A stretch of DNA of 19,105 nt from CAZNDN01 sp964571815. GTDB taxonomy: Bacteria > Fibrobacterota > Chitinivibrionia > Chitinivibrionales > WJKA01. This document shows, one piece after another, positions 7,238-15,463 of the stretch; the stretch's first letter is position 1, and every line of letters starts with the position of its first letter. Under the pieces are notes generated by a model. The model searched no databases and had not been told where the DNA came from. It saw nothing but the letters and a program-made list of their open reading frames with translations. A program made the position numbers and the translations under genes. The stretch lies in assembly GCA_964571815.1 (NCBI GenBank), contig CAZNDN010000080.1, positions 1 to 19,105 on the forward strand. Direction: 5' to 3'.

Positions 7238-8386
7238 TCAGTATGTCACTTCACGAACCACTTTCTGCTTCATGTCGGTGGTAACGGCGCGACGAATCAG
7301 AACCGACGTGGCCGGCATACGCGAGAGCTGCCTCGACGGGATTCGCTGCCCTTTCAGCGTGAAGTACTGGGTATTCACGGCTTGTGCCTGCGTGGCGTTG
7401 AAGCCTCGCACGGAACGCGGCATGACACTATTGGGCTCAGGCTGCTCAATCACCGGATTGTCCGCTTTCGCGAATTTCTCTTCGGCCTCTGTACTCGGAA
7501 GCTCTCCGGCGAATTCGACATCGCCCCACGAGCCTACCGTGCCGCCGATCGAATAGGGGTCTGCATTGTTGCGCCAGCGCAACGCGTGGGGCTGGGCACC
7601 CTGCGCGCACTCGTCCAGGTCGTTGTATCCGAACGTAACAGCCAGCTTGTCGCCCTCGCTCTGTTCGCCGACACCATTGCCACCCCAGATACCCCACGGC
7701 ACGAGCCACTCCTGCCGGCGCACATTGGGCGTTGCCTCGTAATACAGAACCTTGATCAGCACCTCATTGGTCTCCGCGATCTGCTTTTCCTCATGTTCCA
7801 GGAATTCCTCCTGTCCCTCGTATGAACCGCCAACCGTAATGCCCGGCTCAGGCATGGTCAGGAGGAAATCTTCGACCGGGCTCTCCCCACCGAACATGAT
7901 CTGGATCTGCGTGAAGCTCTTCGTGATTTCATAGTCCGAATGGATGTACAGAGCCGCCTGATCCTCATAGAGTTCGGACGCACTGTGCGCATCGGTCATA
8001 AACTCCACGCCATCGTTCTCGTACTCGTTGGGAAGACAGATGTCCTGCCAACTGTCATCGGTAATCTCGTGCAGGACATACACGCCGTTGGCGCCGTATG
8101 CCATCCGTATTTTGTAGGTCACATCGGCGCCGCCCGGAGCCGGAGAACACGCACCCCATGCACAGTTCTCCCCCGTCAATACCACTTCGTCCAGATTAGC
8201 TCCATCGGCTTCCCATGCACGCCAGAACTTCGTGAGTCTCCAATCGCTCTGGTCATACTCCGCTTCCTGCGCCTCCGACAACGCATAGGCCTTTACCGTA
8301 TAGGCTGCGTCGTATTCCTTCTGCGCGTCTACCGTGAGCGACAATACCATGATCGTCACTGCGATTCCTGCGAACAACCTGTTCAT
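7238..8386 (-). CDS. Secreted CBM9-like protein with C-terminal sorting-type tail
   Basis: A 382-residue protein with a signal peptide (residues 1-22, cut likely after VDAQ) and one large beta-rich domain (about 25-295). The domain has the marks of the family-9 carbohydrate-binding-module superfamily: YGANGVYVLHEITDDSW at 97-113, NDGVEFMTDA at 124-133, FGYNDLDE at 252-259, LRWRNNADPY at 269-278 and WGDVEF at 287-292. No catalytic domain is present. The last 45 residues (YFTLKGQRIP...VLIRRA...QKVVREVTY) look like the short C-terminal beta tail (Por/T9SS type or related) on exported proteins of Bacteroidota and Fibrobacterota. The start at ATG 8386 has AAGGAG 8 bases upstream. It is divergent from a sugar-type regulator, which hints at a carbohydrate link, but no ligand can be named. 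Confidence 0.75.
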   Translation of the reverse strand: MNRLFAGIAVTIMVLSLTVDAQKEYDAAYTVKAYALSEAQEAEYDQSDWRLTKFWRAWEADGANLDEVVLTGENCAWGACSPAPGGADVTYKIRMAYGANGVYVLHEITDDSWQDICLPNEYENDGVEFMTDAHSASELYEDQAALYIHSDYEITKSFTQIQIMFGGESPVEDFLLTMPEPGITVGGSYEGQEEFLEHEEKQIAETNEVLIKVLYYEATPNVRRQEWLVPWGIWGGNGVGEQSEGDKLAVTFGYNDLDECAQGAQPHALRWRNNADPYSIGGTVGSWGDVEFAGELPSTEAEEKFAKADNPVIEQPEPNSVMPRSVRGFNATQAQAVNTQYFTLKGQRIPSRQLSRMPATSVLIRRAVTTDMKQKVVREVTY

Positions 8387-8600
8387 ACCACACTCTCCTT
8401 GCAAAAAGTTCACACGCTTTTCGTTACCTTCTTCCTGGCGTCGTTCCGCCCCCCTTCGGGACCTTTCATCGCAGAAGTCAACTCGCTTGGCTTTACCTCC
8501 TTCGGCTCCAGGTTCATAAAAACTGACTTTGGACGGCTTGTACGTAATCACCATACCCTCCGCGCCGGAGGAACCCTCCACTCCCGGCACCACAAAGCCA
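8387..8600 (-). other. Long 5' leader of the CBM9-like gene
   Basis: If the promoter at 8607-8635 is right, the message carries a leader of more than 200 bases before ATG 8386. It contains a 6-bp hairpin CCTCCG/CGGAGG with a 3-base loop (8557-8571). The frame of the gene stays open through the leader for 74 codons up to 8608, but this is expected by chance at this base composition and the translation has no signal peptide or family likeness. I see no known riboswitch. Confidence 0.3.
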
Positions 8601-8606
8601 TTCACC

Positions 8607-8635
8607 AAAATACTAGATTGTCACGTCGGGGGCAA
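8607..8635 (-). promoter_or_regulatory. Possible sigma-70 promoter for the CBM9-like gene
   Basis: TTGCCC (8635-8630) and TATTTT (8612-8607) are separated by exactly 17 bases. Both boxes match the sigma-70 consensus at four of six positions. No other clear pair lies nearer the gene. Confidence 0.35.
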
Positions 8636-8758
8636 CCCCTTCCCGGCCGGCCGTCTCAAACTGTCCTCGGACGGAACAACAGCCGTGTCCCCGACAGAGA
8701 GAACTGCATGACCAAAATATAGGGTAAAAGAGGATTCGATGCGCTGACTTTTAACGCT

Positions 8759-8790
8759 TATACTTTTGTAGTAGTATACAGCGCTATATA
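8759..8790. promoter_or_regulatory. Two overlapping inverted repeats, likely operators
   Basis: TATACT (8759-8764) and AGTATA (8773-8778) form a perfect inverted repeat with 8 bases between. Partly overlapping it, 8775-8790 (TATACAGCGCTATATA) is a 16-base palindrome with a single mismatched pair around AGCGCT. Together they cover the -35 to -10 region of the promoter at 8766-8794. Palindromes of this size are typical sites for dimeric GntR/LacI-type regulators, and the regulator gene starts about 75 bases downstream, so autoregulation is a fair guess. Confidence 0.5.
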
Positions 8791-8794
8791 TATT
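8766..8794 (+). promoter_or_regulatory. Sigma-70-type promoter for the tandem-HTH regulator
   Basis: TTGTAG (8766-8771) and TATATT (8789-8794) are spaced by 17 bases in the most AT-rich part of the divergent region. The predicted start near 8800 leaves a leader of about 65 bases before ATG 8868. Two inverted repeats overlap it. Confidence 0.5.
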
Positions 8795-8867
8795 TATGTG
8801 AAGCAGGTGTTTTCTTGCCTTGCCGACGTCCGAGAGTCGAGCGCGCAAACAGCCCGGAGGTGCGAGC

Positions 8868-10451
8868 ATGATCGAGCCGTATCGCCCGCTTCACGAACGT
8901 ATTGCCGAGAGACTCCGTTCGTCGCTTATGAACGCCCCGGACGAGTCGCTTCCTTCGATCCCGCAAATGGCACGGCAATACGGAGTTTCGGGCAAGACCA
9001 TGTGGAAAGCCGTCAGCCTGTTGAAGCGGGAAGGGCTTCTGACCTGCCGTCGCGGTTCCCGGGTGGCCGTGACCTCGGTCCGGCGGTACGAAGAAACAAC
9101 GCTTGGATACCGGAGAGATAGCTCGGCAGGCCAACTGTTCGAGAAACTGAGGGACCGGATAGGTGACGGGACCTACGCGGCGGGTTCCACCCTGCCGAAA
9201 ACCCACTATTTTGTTCTCACGGAGCACGTATCCCAGGCCACGGTTTTGAAGGCACTGCGACTGCTTGTGTCGCACGGGCTGGTACACCGCCGGGGCCGAT
9301 CGTGGATTGTCGGGCCCGGCGAAAATGAGCGTACCGAAAAAGTGCGTGTCGGACAAGGCCCGCGGCCCACGGTCGTGGTTCTCGTGAAGGACCTTGCTGA
9401 GTGGCGAAAGGTCTCAACGGAAGCCCCGTTTTCCCCCTTTGCCGGCTGTTTCTGCAACGAAATCGAACGTCACGGTATCCATTACCGGGTAGCGGTTGCT
9501 TCACCGCGACGGGGCGAAGGAATCTTCGCGGCGGGGAGGCCGGCGATCCGAAAGCTGGTTGATGCTTCAGAGGCACCCTATCTGGGTACCCTGGTAATCG
9601 CGGGCTCCAAACAGGATAATATTCCGGACCTTGAGGAATGGCTCTCCTGGTTGCGGAAAATGAACCGGCCGGTCGTACTTTTTGACCGGCAGGATATACT
9701 GGGAAAGCTCGGACGGGAAGAGGGGGATACGCTGTTTTACCGGTGCAGGTCCGATGAATCCGTTCTGGTGAAGCCGGCAATAACGACCCTGCACGACCTT
9801 GGCCACCGGAGGGTGGGTGTGCCCGGCTGGATCGGAAGCCGATCATACTTCAAGTGGTTTCCGATCAGACGGAGCCATATTATAGATACGGCGAAGCGAT
9901 GTACTCCGCCTGTCCAGGTGTTCACGGCGCCGAACCCTTCGCCGGCCATTTCCCAATCGTATCACTACCGAAGTCTGAAACGTCTTACGTCGACACTTTT
10001 TCCCCGGACTACGGCCCTTCCGTCACGGGCCATGCTTGTACGGGCTATGGGAGGAATGGAGCAGCTTCTCCGCGAACACCATGTTACCGCACTGGTGGGA
10101 ATGAACGATGACCTGGCGTTGAAATACTACCTCCATCTGGTTCAGCAAGGGACTGCGGTCCCGGAGCAGGTGTCGCTCATTTCCTTTGATAACCAGGAAC
10201 GGTTTCGTGCGTTCCCGATTTCGACTATCGATCCCGGTTTCGACAACCTCGGCTACCGTGCCGCCCATATTTTCATCGGGGATATACCCGTAAAACCCGG
10301 TCGCCGCGGCAGCATCACCGGCAGTCCCCGGCTGCTGGACAGAGGTTCCCTGGGACCACCTCTACGGCTGGAATCGGTGCCGCGGGGGCGCGTGGCGCAA
10401 GCAAATCCCGCGCGTGTCACTCCTGCCGGCAGGGGAGATATTAATTTCTAG
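8868..10451 (+). CDS. Transcriptional regulator: two winged helices plus LacI-type sensor
   Basis: A 527-residue DNA-binding regulator. Residues about 5-68 form a GntR-type winged helix (LHERIAERLRSSL, then IPQMARQYGVSGKTMWKAVSLLKREGLL). A second, diverged winged helix follows at about 86-149 (LFEKLRDRIGDGTYAAGSTLP ... QATVLKALRLLVSHGLV). From about 166 to 490 there is a periplasmic-binding-protein fold of LacI/GalR type (PTVVVLV start; ALVGMNDDLALKYYLHLVQQG at 408-428; VSLISFDNQERF at 435-446; STIDPGFDNLGYRAA at 452-466; LLDRGSLGPP near the end). Sugars or nucleosides are usual ligands of such sensors. The start at ATG 8868 follows GGAGG at a spacing of 7; a TTG at 8820 is a weaker option. 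Likely autoregulated and perhaps controls the divergent CBM9-like gene. Confidence 0.88.
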   Translation: MIEPYRPLHERIAERLRSSLMNAPDESLPSIPQMARQYGVSGKTMWKAVSLLKREGLLTCRRGSRVAVTSVRRYEETTLGYRRDSSAGQLFEKLRDRIGDGTYAAGSTLPKTHYFVLTEHVSQATVLKALRLLVSHGLVHRRGRSWIVGPGENERTEKVRVGQGPRPTVVVLVKDLAEWRKVSTEAPFSPFAGCFCNEIERHGIHYRVAVASPRRGEGIFAAGRPAIRKLVDASEAPYLGTLVIAGSKQDNIPDLEEWLSWLRKMNRPVVLFDRQDILGKLGREEGDTLFYRCRSDESVLVKPAITTLHDLGHRRVGVPGWIGSRSYFKWFPIRRSHIIDTAKRCTPPVQVFTAPNPSPAISQSYHYRSLKRLTSTLFPRTTALPSRAMLVRAMGGMEQLLREHHVTALVGMNDDLALKYYLHLVQQGTAVPEQVSLISFDNQERFRAFPISTIDPGFDNLGYRAAHIFIGDIPVKPGRRGSITGSPRLLDRGSLGPPLRLESVPRGRVAQANPARVTPAGRGDINF

Positions 10452-10502
10452 AATCACGGGCGTTGGACCCGCTTCTTCTTCCCCCGGCAAAGGATGTCAC
10501 TC

Positions 10503-11156
10503 ATGCGCCTTCTTACTTTCGTATCGTCGACGGCATGCATCGTTGCCCTGGCAGTGTCGGCCACTGCACAGACAAAAACGGTTGACCTCCGTTTCGGACC
10601 GGTATGGCCGCGTGACCTGCTGGACAGCGAGAAAGCCACGGCCTGGGACGCGGCCGTGGGATACGGCGTCACCGTTGACCGGGTCGTTGGATTCGGCATT
10701 GTGGCGGATTTCATGTGGAATCGTAATGAGAAGACCGAAACAATCGGGTCCATCGAGGTACCGTACCAGGATGTCGGCACGTATATGTTCCCGGTCAGCG
10801 GGTTTATCGTCCTTGACCCCGTGCCCGACCTGGTAGTCCGTCCGGTTCTGCGCTTCGCGGTGGGGTACAATTCGCTCATATACAATTATGATATCGACAC
10901 CTCCCTGTCTGATGAGCAGTCCGACCAGGTGGATCCGGACGGATACTACTACGGTCTTTACCTGAAGCCTTCGCTGGAGGCCGCGTACAATTTCACCGAA
11001 GCCGCCGGTGTGTACGCGGGTCTGGAGTATCAGTGGGCAAAGACCACATCCGCCAAGGAATACACAATCGAGGATGATGGAGAAACGCGAACAGGGAACC
11101 GGGTTTACAATATGAGCGGGCTGGGCCTCCGGATGGGTCTGCGCCTGCACTTGTAG
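10503..11156 (+). CDS. Outer-membrane beta-barrel protein
   Basis: A 217-residue exported protein: signal peptide at residues 1-23 (MRLLTFVSSTACIVALAVSATAQ), then alternating polar/hydrophobic strands rich in aromatic and glycine residues (AAVGYGVTVDRVVGFGIVADF; VVRPVLRFAVGYNSLIYNY; YYGLYLKPSLEAAYNFTEAAGVYAGLEYQW), ending in a strand LGLRMGLRLHL of the kind recognised by the barrel assembly machinery. Length suggests an 8-strand barrel of the general OmpW/OmpX-like size. The start at 10503 is preferred over the ATG at 10494 because AAAGGA lies 8 bases before it. It begins 51 bases after the regulator, on the same strand, and may share its transcript. No specific function can be given. Confidence 0.75.
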   Translation: MRLLTFVSSTACIVALAVSATAQTKTVDLRFGPVWPRDLLDSEKATAWDAAVGYGVTVDRVVGFGIVADFMWNRNEKTETIGSIEVPYQDVGTYMFPVSGFIVLDPVPDLVVRPVLRFAVGYNSLIYNYDIDTSLSDEQSDQVDPDGYYYGLYLKPSLEAAYNFTEAAGVYAGLEYQWAKTTSAKEYTIEDDGETRTGNRVYNMSGLGLRMGLRLHL

Positions 11157-11206
11157 CGGTTTTCGATATCGGAACCTGCTCTTTCCTTCCCCAACCGAAT
11201 CCGCCT

Positions 11207-11668
11207 ATGAGGATTGTGCTGCAACGAGTCTCGCGCGCACGGGTAAGCGTCGGCGAGCGCTGCACCGGCACTATCGGCCGCGGTATTCTTCTCCTGCTGG
11301 GAGTGCACCGCGACGATACCGAAGCGGAGGCCGACCATCTGGCGGCCCGCTGCGCTCGCCTCCGGATATTCCGCGATGCGCAGGGGAAGATGAATCGATC
11401 GGTGCGGGAGGTTGACGGCGCGGCGCTGGTGGTTTCGCAATTCACACTCTACGGTGACTGCCGCAAGGGCCGACGGCCCAGCTATACCTCAGCCGCGGCG
11501 CCGGAAAAAGCGCGCGAACTGTACGAGTATTTCGTGCGGGCCCTGAAGCAGTACATCCCCCGGGTGGAAACCGGTGAATTCGGCGCCATGATGGACGTGG
11601 AGATGGTCAACGACGGGCCGGTTACGCTGCTGATGGATCGTTGCGGTTCGGATTCTTCCGAGGTTTGA
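11207..11668 (+). CDS. dtd: D-aminoacyl-tRNA deacylase
   Basis: Dtd removes D-amino acids (and glycine from tRNA-Ala) from mischarged tRNAs, acting as a homodimer in the cytoplasm. The 153-residue sequence has the family start MRIVLQRVSRARVSV, the catalytic-site motif SQFTLYGD at 77-84, and the cross-subunit Gly-cisPro motif in NDGPVT at 135-140. The last dozen residues (MDRCGSDSSEV) go slightly past the usual end. No good Shine-Dalgarno is visible before ATG 11207. The 3' end overlaps the end of the convergent rarA gene by 47 bases. Confidence 0.95.
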   Translation: MRIVLQRVSRARVSVGERCTGTIGRGILLLLGVHRDDTEAEADHLAARCARLRIFRDAQGKMNRSVREVDGAALVVSQFTLYGDCRKGRRPSYTSAAAPEKARELYEYFVRALKQYIPRVETGEFGAMMDVEMVNDGPVTLLMDRCGSDSSEV

Positions 11669-13889
11669 TCCGAACGAAGGCTACCTCGCTGCTCCACGCG
11701 ACTTCGGTGTCGGCAAGCTGAGCAAGCAGAACCTCCTCCACATGTGTTGTGTCGTCGGTCGACAGATTCGTTCTGAGTCTGTCGCCGATCGAGGGACGGT
11801 CGGCGGGGCCGGACTCTCTGAACCACCTTCTGATCTCATCGCGACCGATCCGTCGTCGATTCGAGAACCTCTCCGTGTGCACGCGTCCATCAACTCCCGG
11901 CATCGTAGCGATCATGTCCCGCAGCGAATCCGCGTTCCAGTTGACCATGGGATCGTCCGGGTCCTCGAAAAGCTCCTTCTCGACCCGTCGGAACGTCTGT
12001 TCCACGTCGGCCATTTCCCCGGGGAACCGGACCAGGTCGCAAAGACGCCGGGATTGTGAAGGGACTGTTTCTCCGAGGCTGAGTACTCCCGAGGGGGCAA
12101 GGAGCGAGACGACACTGCTGATTCGCTTCGCCTTGTCGGAGCAGTCGGTAAGGATATTGCGCCCTACGACAGCATCAAAGCGCACACCTTTTCCCGCGGC
12201 CTGTTCGAGTTCCCGACGAAGGCTCTCCCACGAAGCGATAGGGACGATCTGCGGGCGTTCCCATTGGTCCATCCGCCCGGCAATGCCGCTCAGCGTTTGA
12301 AAGGAGGTATTGTCATGGGCCAGGGCCCATACCGTGCCGTTCCCGTCGATTCGCCGGCACGCTTCGAGAGCAAGGAGTCCGGAGCGGGTGTGAAGGTCCA
12401 GGATGAGGCTGTCGGGCCTTAGCCCGGCGGCTTCCAGCACGCGGTCCCTGATTTGTCCCGGATGCGCTTCCGAGCCGGCGCGTCGAGCCCACATGGCCGC
12501 CCCCTCCGCCGGCGCCGAACTCCTGCCGCCCTCACGCAGCATGCCCGCGGGCTCCTGTTCGAGCATGGCCGCAACCATGGCTTCACGCAGCGCCCGTACC
12601 CGGTCCCGAATCGATCGTTCGTATCCCTGGTCCGAGGGCTGGTAGAAGAGCTTCCCCTGCAGCGGGCCGGGCAGATACTGCTGGGCCACCCAGTGGTCGC
12701 GGTACGAGTGGGGATAGAGGTAGCCCTTTCCGTGCCCCAGCCCCTCGGCATCGCGTGAAGAATCCCGAAGATGGTTCGGTACCTGATGTTCGGACTCCTT
12801 CTGGATAACTCCAAGGGCGTCAAAGAAACTCATCGACGAGTTGCTTTTCGGTGCGCATGCCAGGTAGAGACAGGCGTGGGCAAGATGATACCGCCCTTCG
12901 GGCATGCCGACGTAATCAAATGCCCGCGCCGCGTCCATCACGACCCCCATGGCGAACGGGTCGGCCATGCCCACGTCTTCACCGGCGAGAATCAGCATCC
13001 GTCGGAAGATGAACCGCGGGTCCTCCCCGGCATACACCATCTTCGCCATCCAGTACAGCGCGGCGTCGGGATCCGAACCCCGGATCGACTTGATGAATGC
13101 CGAGATCGTATCGTAGTGCGTGTCTCCGTCCTTGTCGTACAGAACGGCCCTGCGCTGGATCGACTCTTCGGCCACTTCGCGCGTGATAGAAATCCGTCCC
13201 CCGGGGTCGGCTTCGGTCGTCTCTACCGCCAGCTCGAGCGCATTGAGCACACCGCGGGCGTCGCCGTTGGCCACGTTGGTCAAGTGCGCCAGGGCATCCT
13301 CGTCGATGTGCACATCGCGTCTGCCGTAGCCGCGCTCCGGGTCTTTGAGTGCGGCCAGAGCGGTCTGCCGCAGATCGGATTCGGAAAGCGGTGTGAGCTG
13401 GAATATCCGCGAGCGCGACACCAACGCCTTGTTGACTTCGAAGTACGGGTTCTCGGTGGTTGCCCCGATCAGGACGACCACGCCGTTTTCCACGTGCGGC
13501 AGAAGGGCGTCCTGCTGGGACTTGTTGAAGCGGTGCACTTCGTCGACAAAAAGAATCGTTCGTTGTGAGTGAAGCGAGAGGGCTTGCCGGGCCTTCTCGA
13601 TGGCTTCCCTGATATCCTTCACACCGGCAAGCACCGCATTGATTGAGAGAAACTGGGCCCTGGTCGTGTTGGCAATGATGCGGGCGAGCGTGGTTTTGCC
13701 CGTGCCCGGGGGGCCGAAGAAGATGAGGCTGGAGAGCTGGTCGATTTGTATGGATCGGCGCAGAAGCCTCCCCGGCCCGACAATATGTTGCTGGCCGACG
13801 AATTCCTCCAGGGTCTTCGGCCGCATTCGGTCGGCCAGCGGGGCATGTTTTTCCCGCAAGCGCTCACCATGTTGCTGGAACAGGTCCAT
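11622..13889 (-). CDS. rarA: RarA-type AAA+ ATPase fused to a C-terminal methyltransferase-like domain
   Basis: Residues 1 to about 435 are a complete RarA (MgsA), the clamp-loader-like ATPase acting at stalled replication forks: RPKTLEEFVGQ at 23-33, Walker A GPPGTGKTT at 59-67, Walker B FVDEVH at 114-119, sensor 1 GATTEN at 142-147, arginine finger SRSRIF at 158-163, and the tetramerisation end YLYPHSYRDHWVAQQYLP at 390-407. A further 320 residues follow. Residues about 478-620 look like a class I SAM-dependent methyltransferase (SLILDLHTRSGLLALEA at 494-510; FDAVVGRNIL at 571-580; LLAPSGVLSLGE at 596-607), and the rest is helical and unknown. Total 755 residues against about 430-450 for RarA alone. 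The start at ATG 13889 has GGAAAG upstream. I recall an NCBI family named as a RarA/unknown-domain fusion, so this architecture is not unique. Confidence 0.9.
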   Translation of the reverse strand: MDLFQQHGERLREKHAPLADRMRPKTLEEFVGQQHIVGPGRLLRRSIQIDQLSSLIFFGPPGTGKTTLARIIANTTRAQFLSINAVLAGVKDIREAIEKARQALSLHSQRTILFVDEVHRFNKSQQDALLPHVENGVVVLIGATTENPYFEVNKALVSRSRIFQLTPLSESDLRQTALAALKDPERGYGRRDVHIDEDALAHLTNVANGDARGVLNALELAVETTEADPGGRISITREVAEESIQRRAVLYDKDGDTHYDTISAFIKSIRGSDPDAALYWMAKMVYAGEDPRFIFRRMLILAGEDVGMADPFAMGVVMDAARAFDYVGMPEGRYHLAHACLYLACAPKSNSSMSFFDALGVIQKESEHQVPNHLRDSSRDAEGLGHGKGYLYPHSYRDHWVAQQYLPGPLQGKLFYQPSDQGYERSIRDRVRALREAMVAAMLEQEPAGMLREGGRSSAPAEGAAMWARRAGSEAHPGQIRDRVLEAAGLRPDSLILDLHTRSGLLALEACRRIDGNGTVWALAHDNTSFQTLSGIAGRMDQWERPQIVPIASWESLRRELEQAAGKGVRFDAVVGRNILTDCSDKAKRISSVVSLLAPSGVLSLGETVPSQSRRLCDLVRFPGEMADVEQTFRRVEKELFEDPDDPMVNWNADSLRDMIATMPGVDGRVHTERFSNRRRIGRDEIRRWFRESGPADRPSIGDRLRTNLSTDDTTHVEEVLLAQLADTEVAWSSEVAFVRIKPRKNPNRNDPSAA

Positions 13890-13960
13890 ACATTGCTTTC
13901 CGATCTTCAAGGAGATTAACGGTGCGCGAACACAACGCACGCACGGTACTCGCTTCGCTG

Positions 13961-15463
13961 CTACTCTGTCTGTGTCGCCCCGTCCCGGGCTACCGGCCGC
14001 AGAACCGTGCCGGGGTAGTACGCCGACAGAATCTGTTCGAAGCTTTGTCCGGCCCGGGCCCGTCCTACAGCTCCCATCTGGCACATTCCCACACCGTGAC
14101 CGTACCCTTTGCCGCTGAGCACTACATGCCGTGAATCGATCGACTGCACTTCAAAACTGGATGAACGAAGTATCGGCAATTTCGAAGCGTTTCTACGGAG
14201 CATGAAGCGGATCCTGTCGTCTCCGTACTCGAAGGAGCCGGTACTCGTTTGTATCCTGCACGAGCGGACCCGGCCGCAGGTAAAGCGCCGGGTGACCTTC
14301 ATCCCGCGGATCGTCCCGCTGCACGGATGATGAGGGAAGGTTCGCCTGGAGTAGCGGGCCGCGATGCGGGAGAGACGGTCGGTCGGCCAGGATTCTTTCC
14401 AGACAAAGTACCGTGATATGGCGCAGTAGGCATCCCCCCGCCGGTCGACATCGGCGATCCCCTGAAGGTAGGGGGCCGGAGGCTTGTCCCACACATCCTG
14501 GATTGCCGCCGTTCTGCCCCCGCACGTTGAGTGATAGTACGCTTCGATCAGGCTGTCGCCGTACGTAATCGCGATCGACGCGGTAGCGCGCACGGCCCGA
14601 TCGGAGACAGCCTCTTCGGCAGTTATCCCGCCGTAGACCTGATCCTGTACCGTTGCCACCAGGTCCCAGTCCCCGGTTTCCCGCTCGCGCATACGCCGGT
14701 AGGTGTAGGTTCGTGCGGCCACGGCCTGGGCCTTGACCGCCTCTATTTCCGAAGATTCTCTCGGCCCGATTTCAAGCGGCACCACACCCCGAAGGTATTC
14801 CTCTACGGGAAGTATGTTGACCAGTGAGAACGTTGCTCGTCGCCGGAAGACGAGCTGAAGACCGCCGCGGTAGCTGTTGTCTTCGATCTCGACGAATCCG
14901 TACCCCTCCGGAGCTTCAAACATGCACGGAAGAGAGACCGCGATCGGAGGCCCGCTTGCCGGTTGGATGGTTACGTCGGCGCCGCCCTCCCGCGCCGTGA
15001 TTTTCACTCTGCCCCGCACCTGACCGACGGCCTTGCCCGATGCCGTGAGCCGGTAGGTTTCCACGAAATAGACCGTGACTTCCCTGATGTCCCGTTGCAG
15101 CAGCACACGTACGCTGTGAGAAGGCACCTCAAGGGGTGCGCGAGGTCGCCGGGACCGTTGTGGTGGATGCGCGGCGGCGAGGGTTTCATCCCCGTCCGCG
15201 GGCACGGTATCACGGAAGGCCGCCGAAAAATCAAGAGGGTCTTCGCCGGTGCGCTTCTCCGAAGCGGTATCCGCGGGAGGAGGTTCACCGCGGTGGGGTA
15301 CGGGGGTGAGAAGCGGTCTCCCGCCGCACTGGAGGATGAGGAGTACGGCGCAAGAGAGTATCGGCCGGAGGGAGAGAAGATGTTTCACGGAGTATGCGGG
15401 AAAAACATGACGTGGCGGAAACGAGGCATTGCGTTCCCTCAGCGGCCCGACTTCTCCCCTCAT
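13961..15463 (-). CDS. SpoIID/LytB-domain protein
   Basis: A 500-residue exported protein. After a hydrophobic signal segment (about residues 27-46, HLLSLRPILSCAVLLILQC) and a proline/charge-rich linker comes a SpoIID/LytB domain: NILPVEEYLRGVVPLEIGP at 217-234, AVKAQAVAARTYTYRRM at 242-258, QDQVYGGI at 273-280, YYHSTCGGRTA at 309-319, and GKGYGHGVGMCQMGA at 451-465. SpoIID is a peptidoglycan lytic transglycosylase on denuded strands; non-sporulating bacteria have relatives of cell-wall function. The ATG at 15463 overlaps the def stop (ATGA), favouring coupling, but a GTG at 15388 would give a more normal signal peptide. A possible lipobox (LILQC) is poor. It is 71 bases upstream of rarA. Confidence 0.88.
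   Translation of the reverse strand: MRGEVGPLRERNASFPPRHVFPAYSVKHLLSLRPILSCAVLLILQCGGRPLLTPVPHRGEPPPADTASEKRTGEDPLDFSAAFRDTVPADGDETLAAAHPPQRSRRPRAPLEVPSHSVRVLLQRDIREVTVYFVETYRLTASGKAVGQVRGRVKITAREGGADVTIQPASGPPIAVSLPCMFEAPEGYGFVEIEDNSYRGGLQLVFRRRATFSLVNILPVEEYLRGVVPLEIGPRESSEIEAVKAQAVAARTYTYRRMRERETGDWDLVATVQDQVYGGITAEEAVSDRAVRATASIAITYGDSLIEAYYHSTCGGRTAAIQDVWDKPPAPYLQGIADVDRRGDAYCAISRYFVWKESWPTDRLSRIAARYSRRTFPHHPCSGTIRGMKVTRRFTCGRVRSCRIQTSTGSFEYGDDRIRFMLRRNASKLPILRSSSFEVQSIDSRHVVLSGKGYGHGVGMCQMGAVGRARAGQSFEQILSAYYPGTVLRPVARDGATQTE

Noticed and set aside
8387..8608. 74-codon extension of the CBM9-like gene
   Set aside because: No stop in 74 codons is not rare at this composition, and the ATG at 8386 is followed by a proper signal peptide and preceded by AAGGAG.
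8621..8869. 82-residue minus-strand ORF in the divergent region
   Set aside because: It runs through the promoter and inverted repeats, has odd composition and no ribosome site or family likeness.
13890..14084. 65-codon N-terminal extension of rarA
   Set aside because: It overlaps the end of the SpoIID/LytB gene on the same strand and does not resemble RarA; ATG 13889 has a ribosome site.
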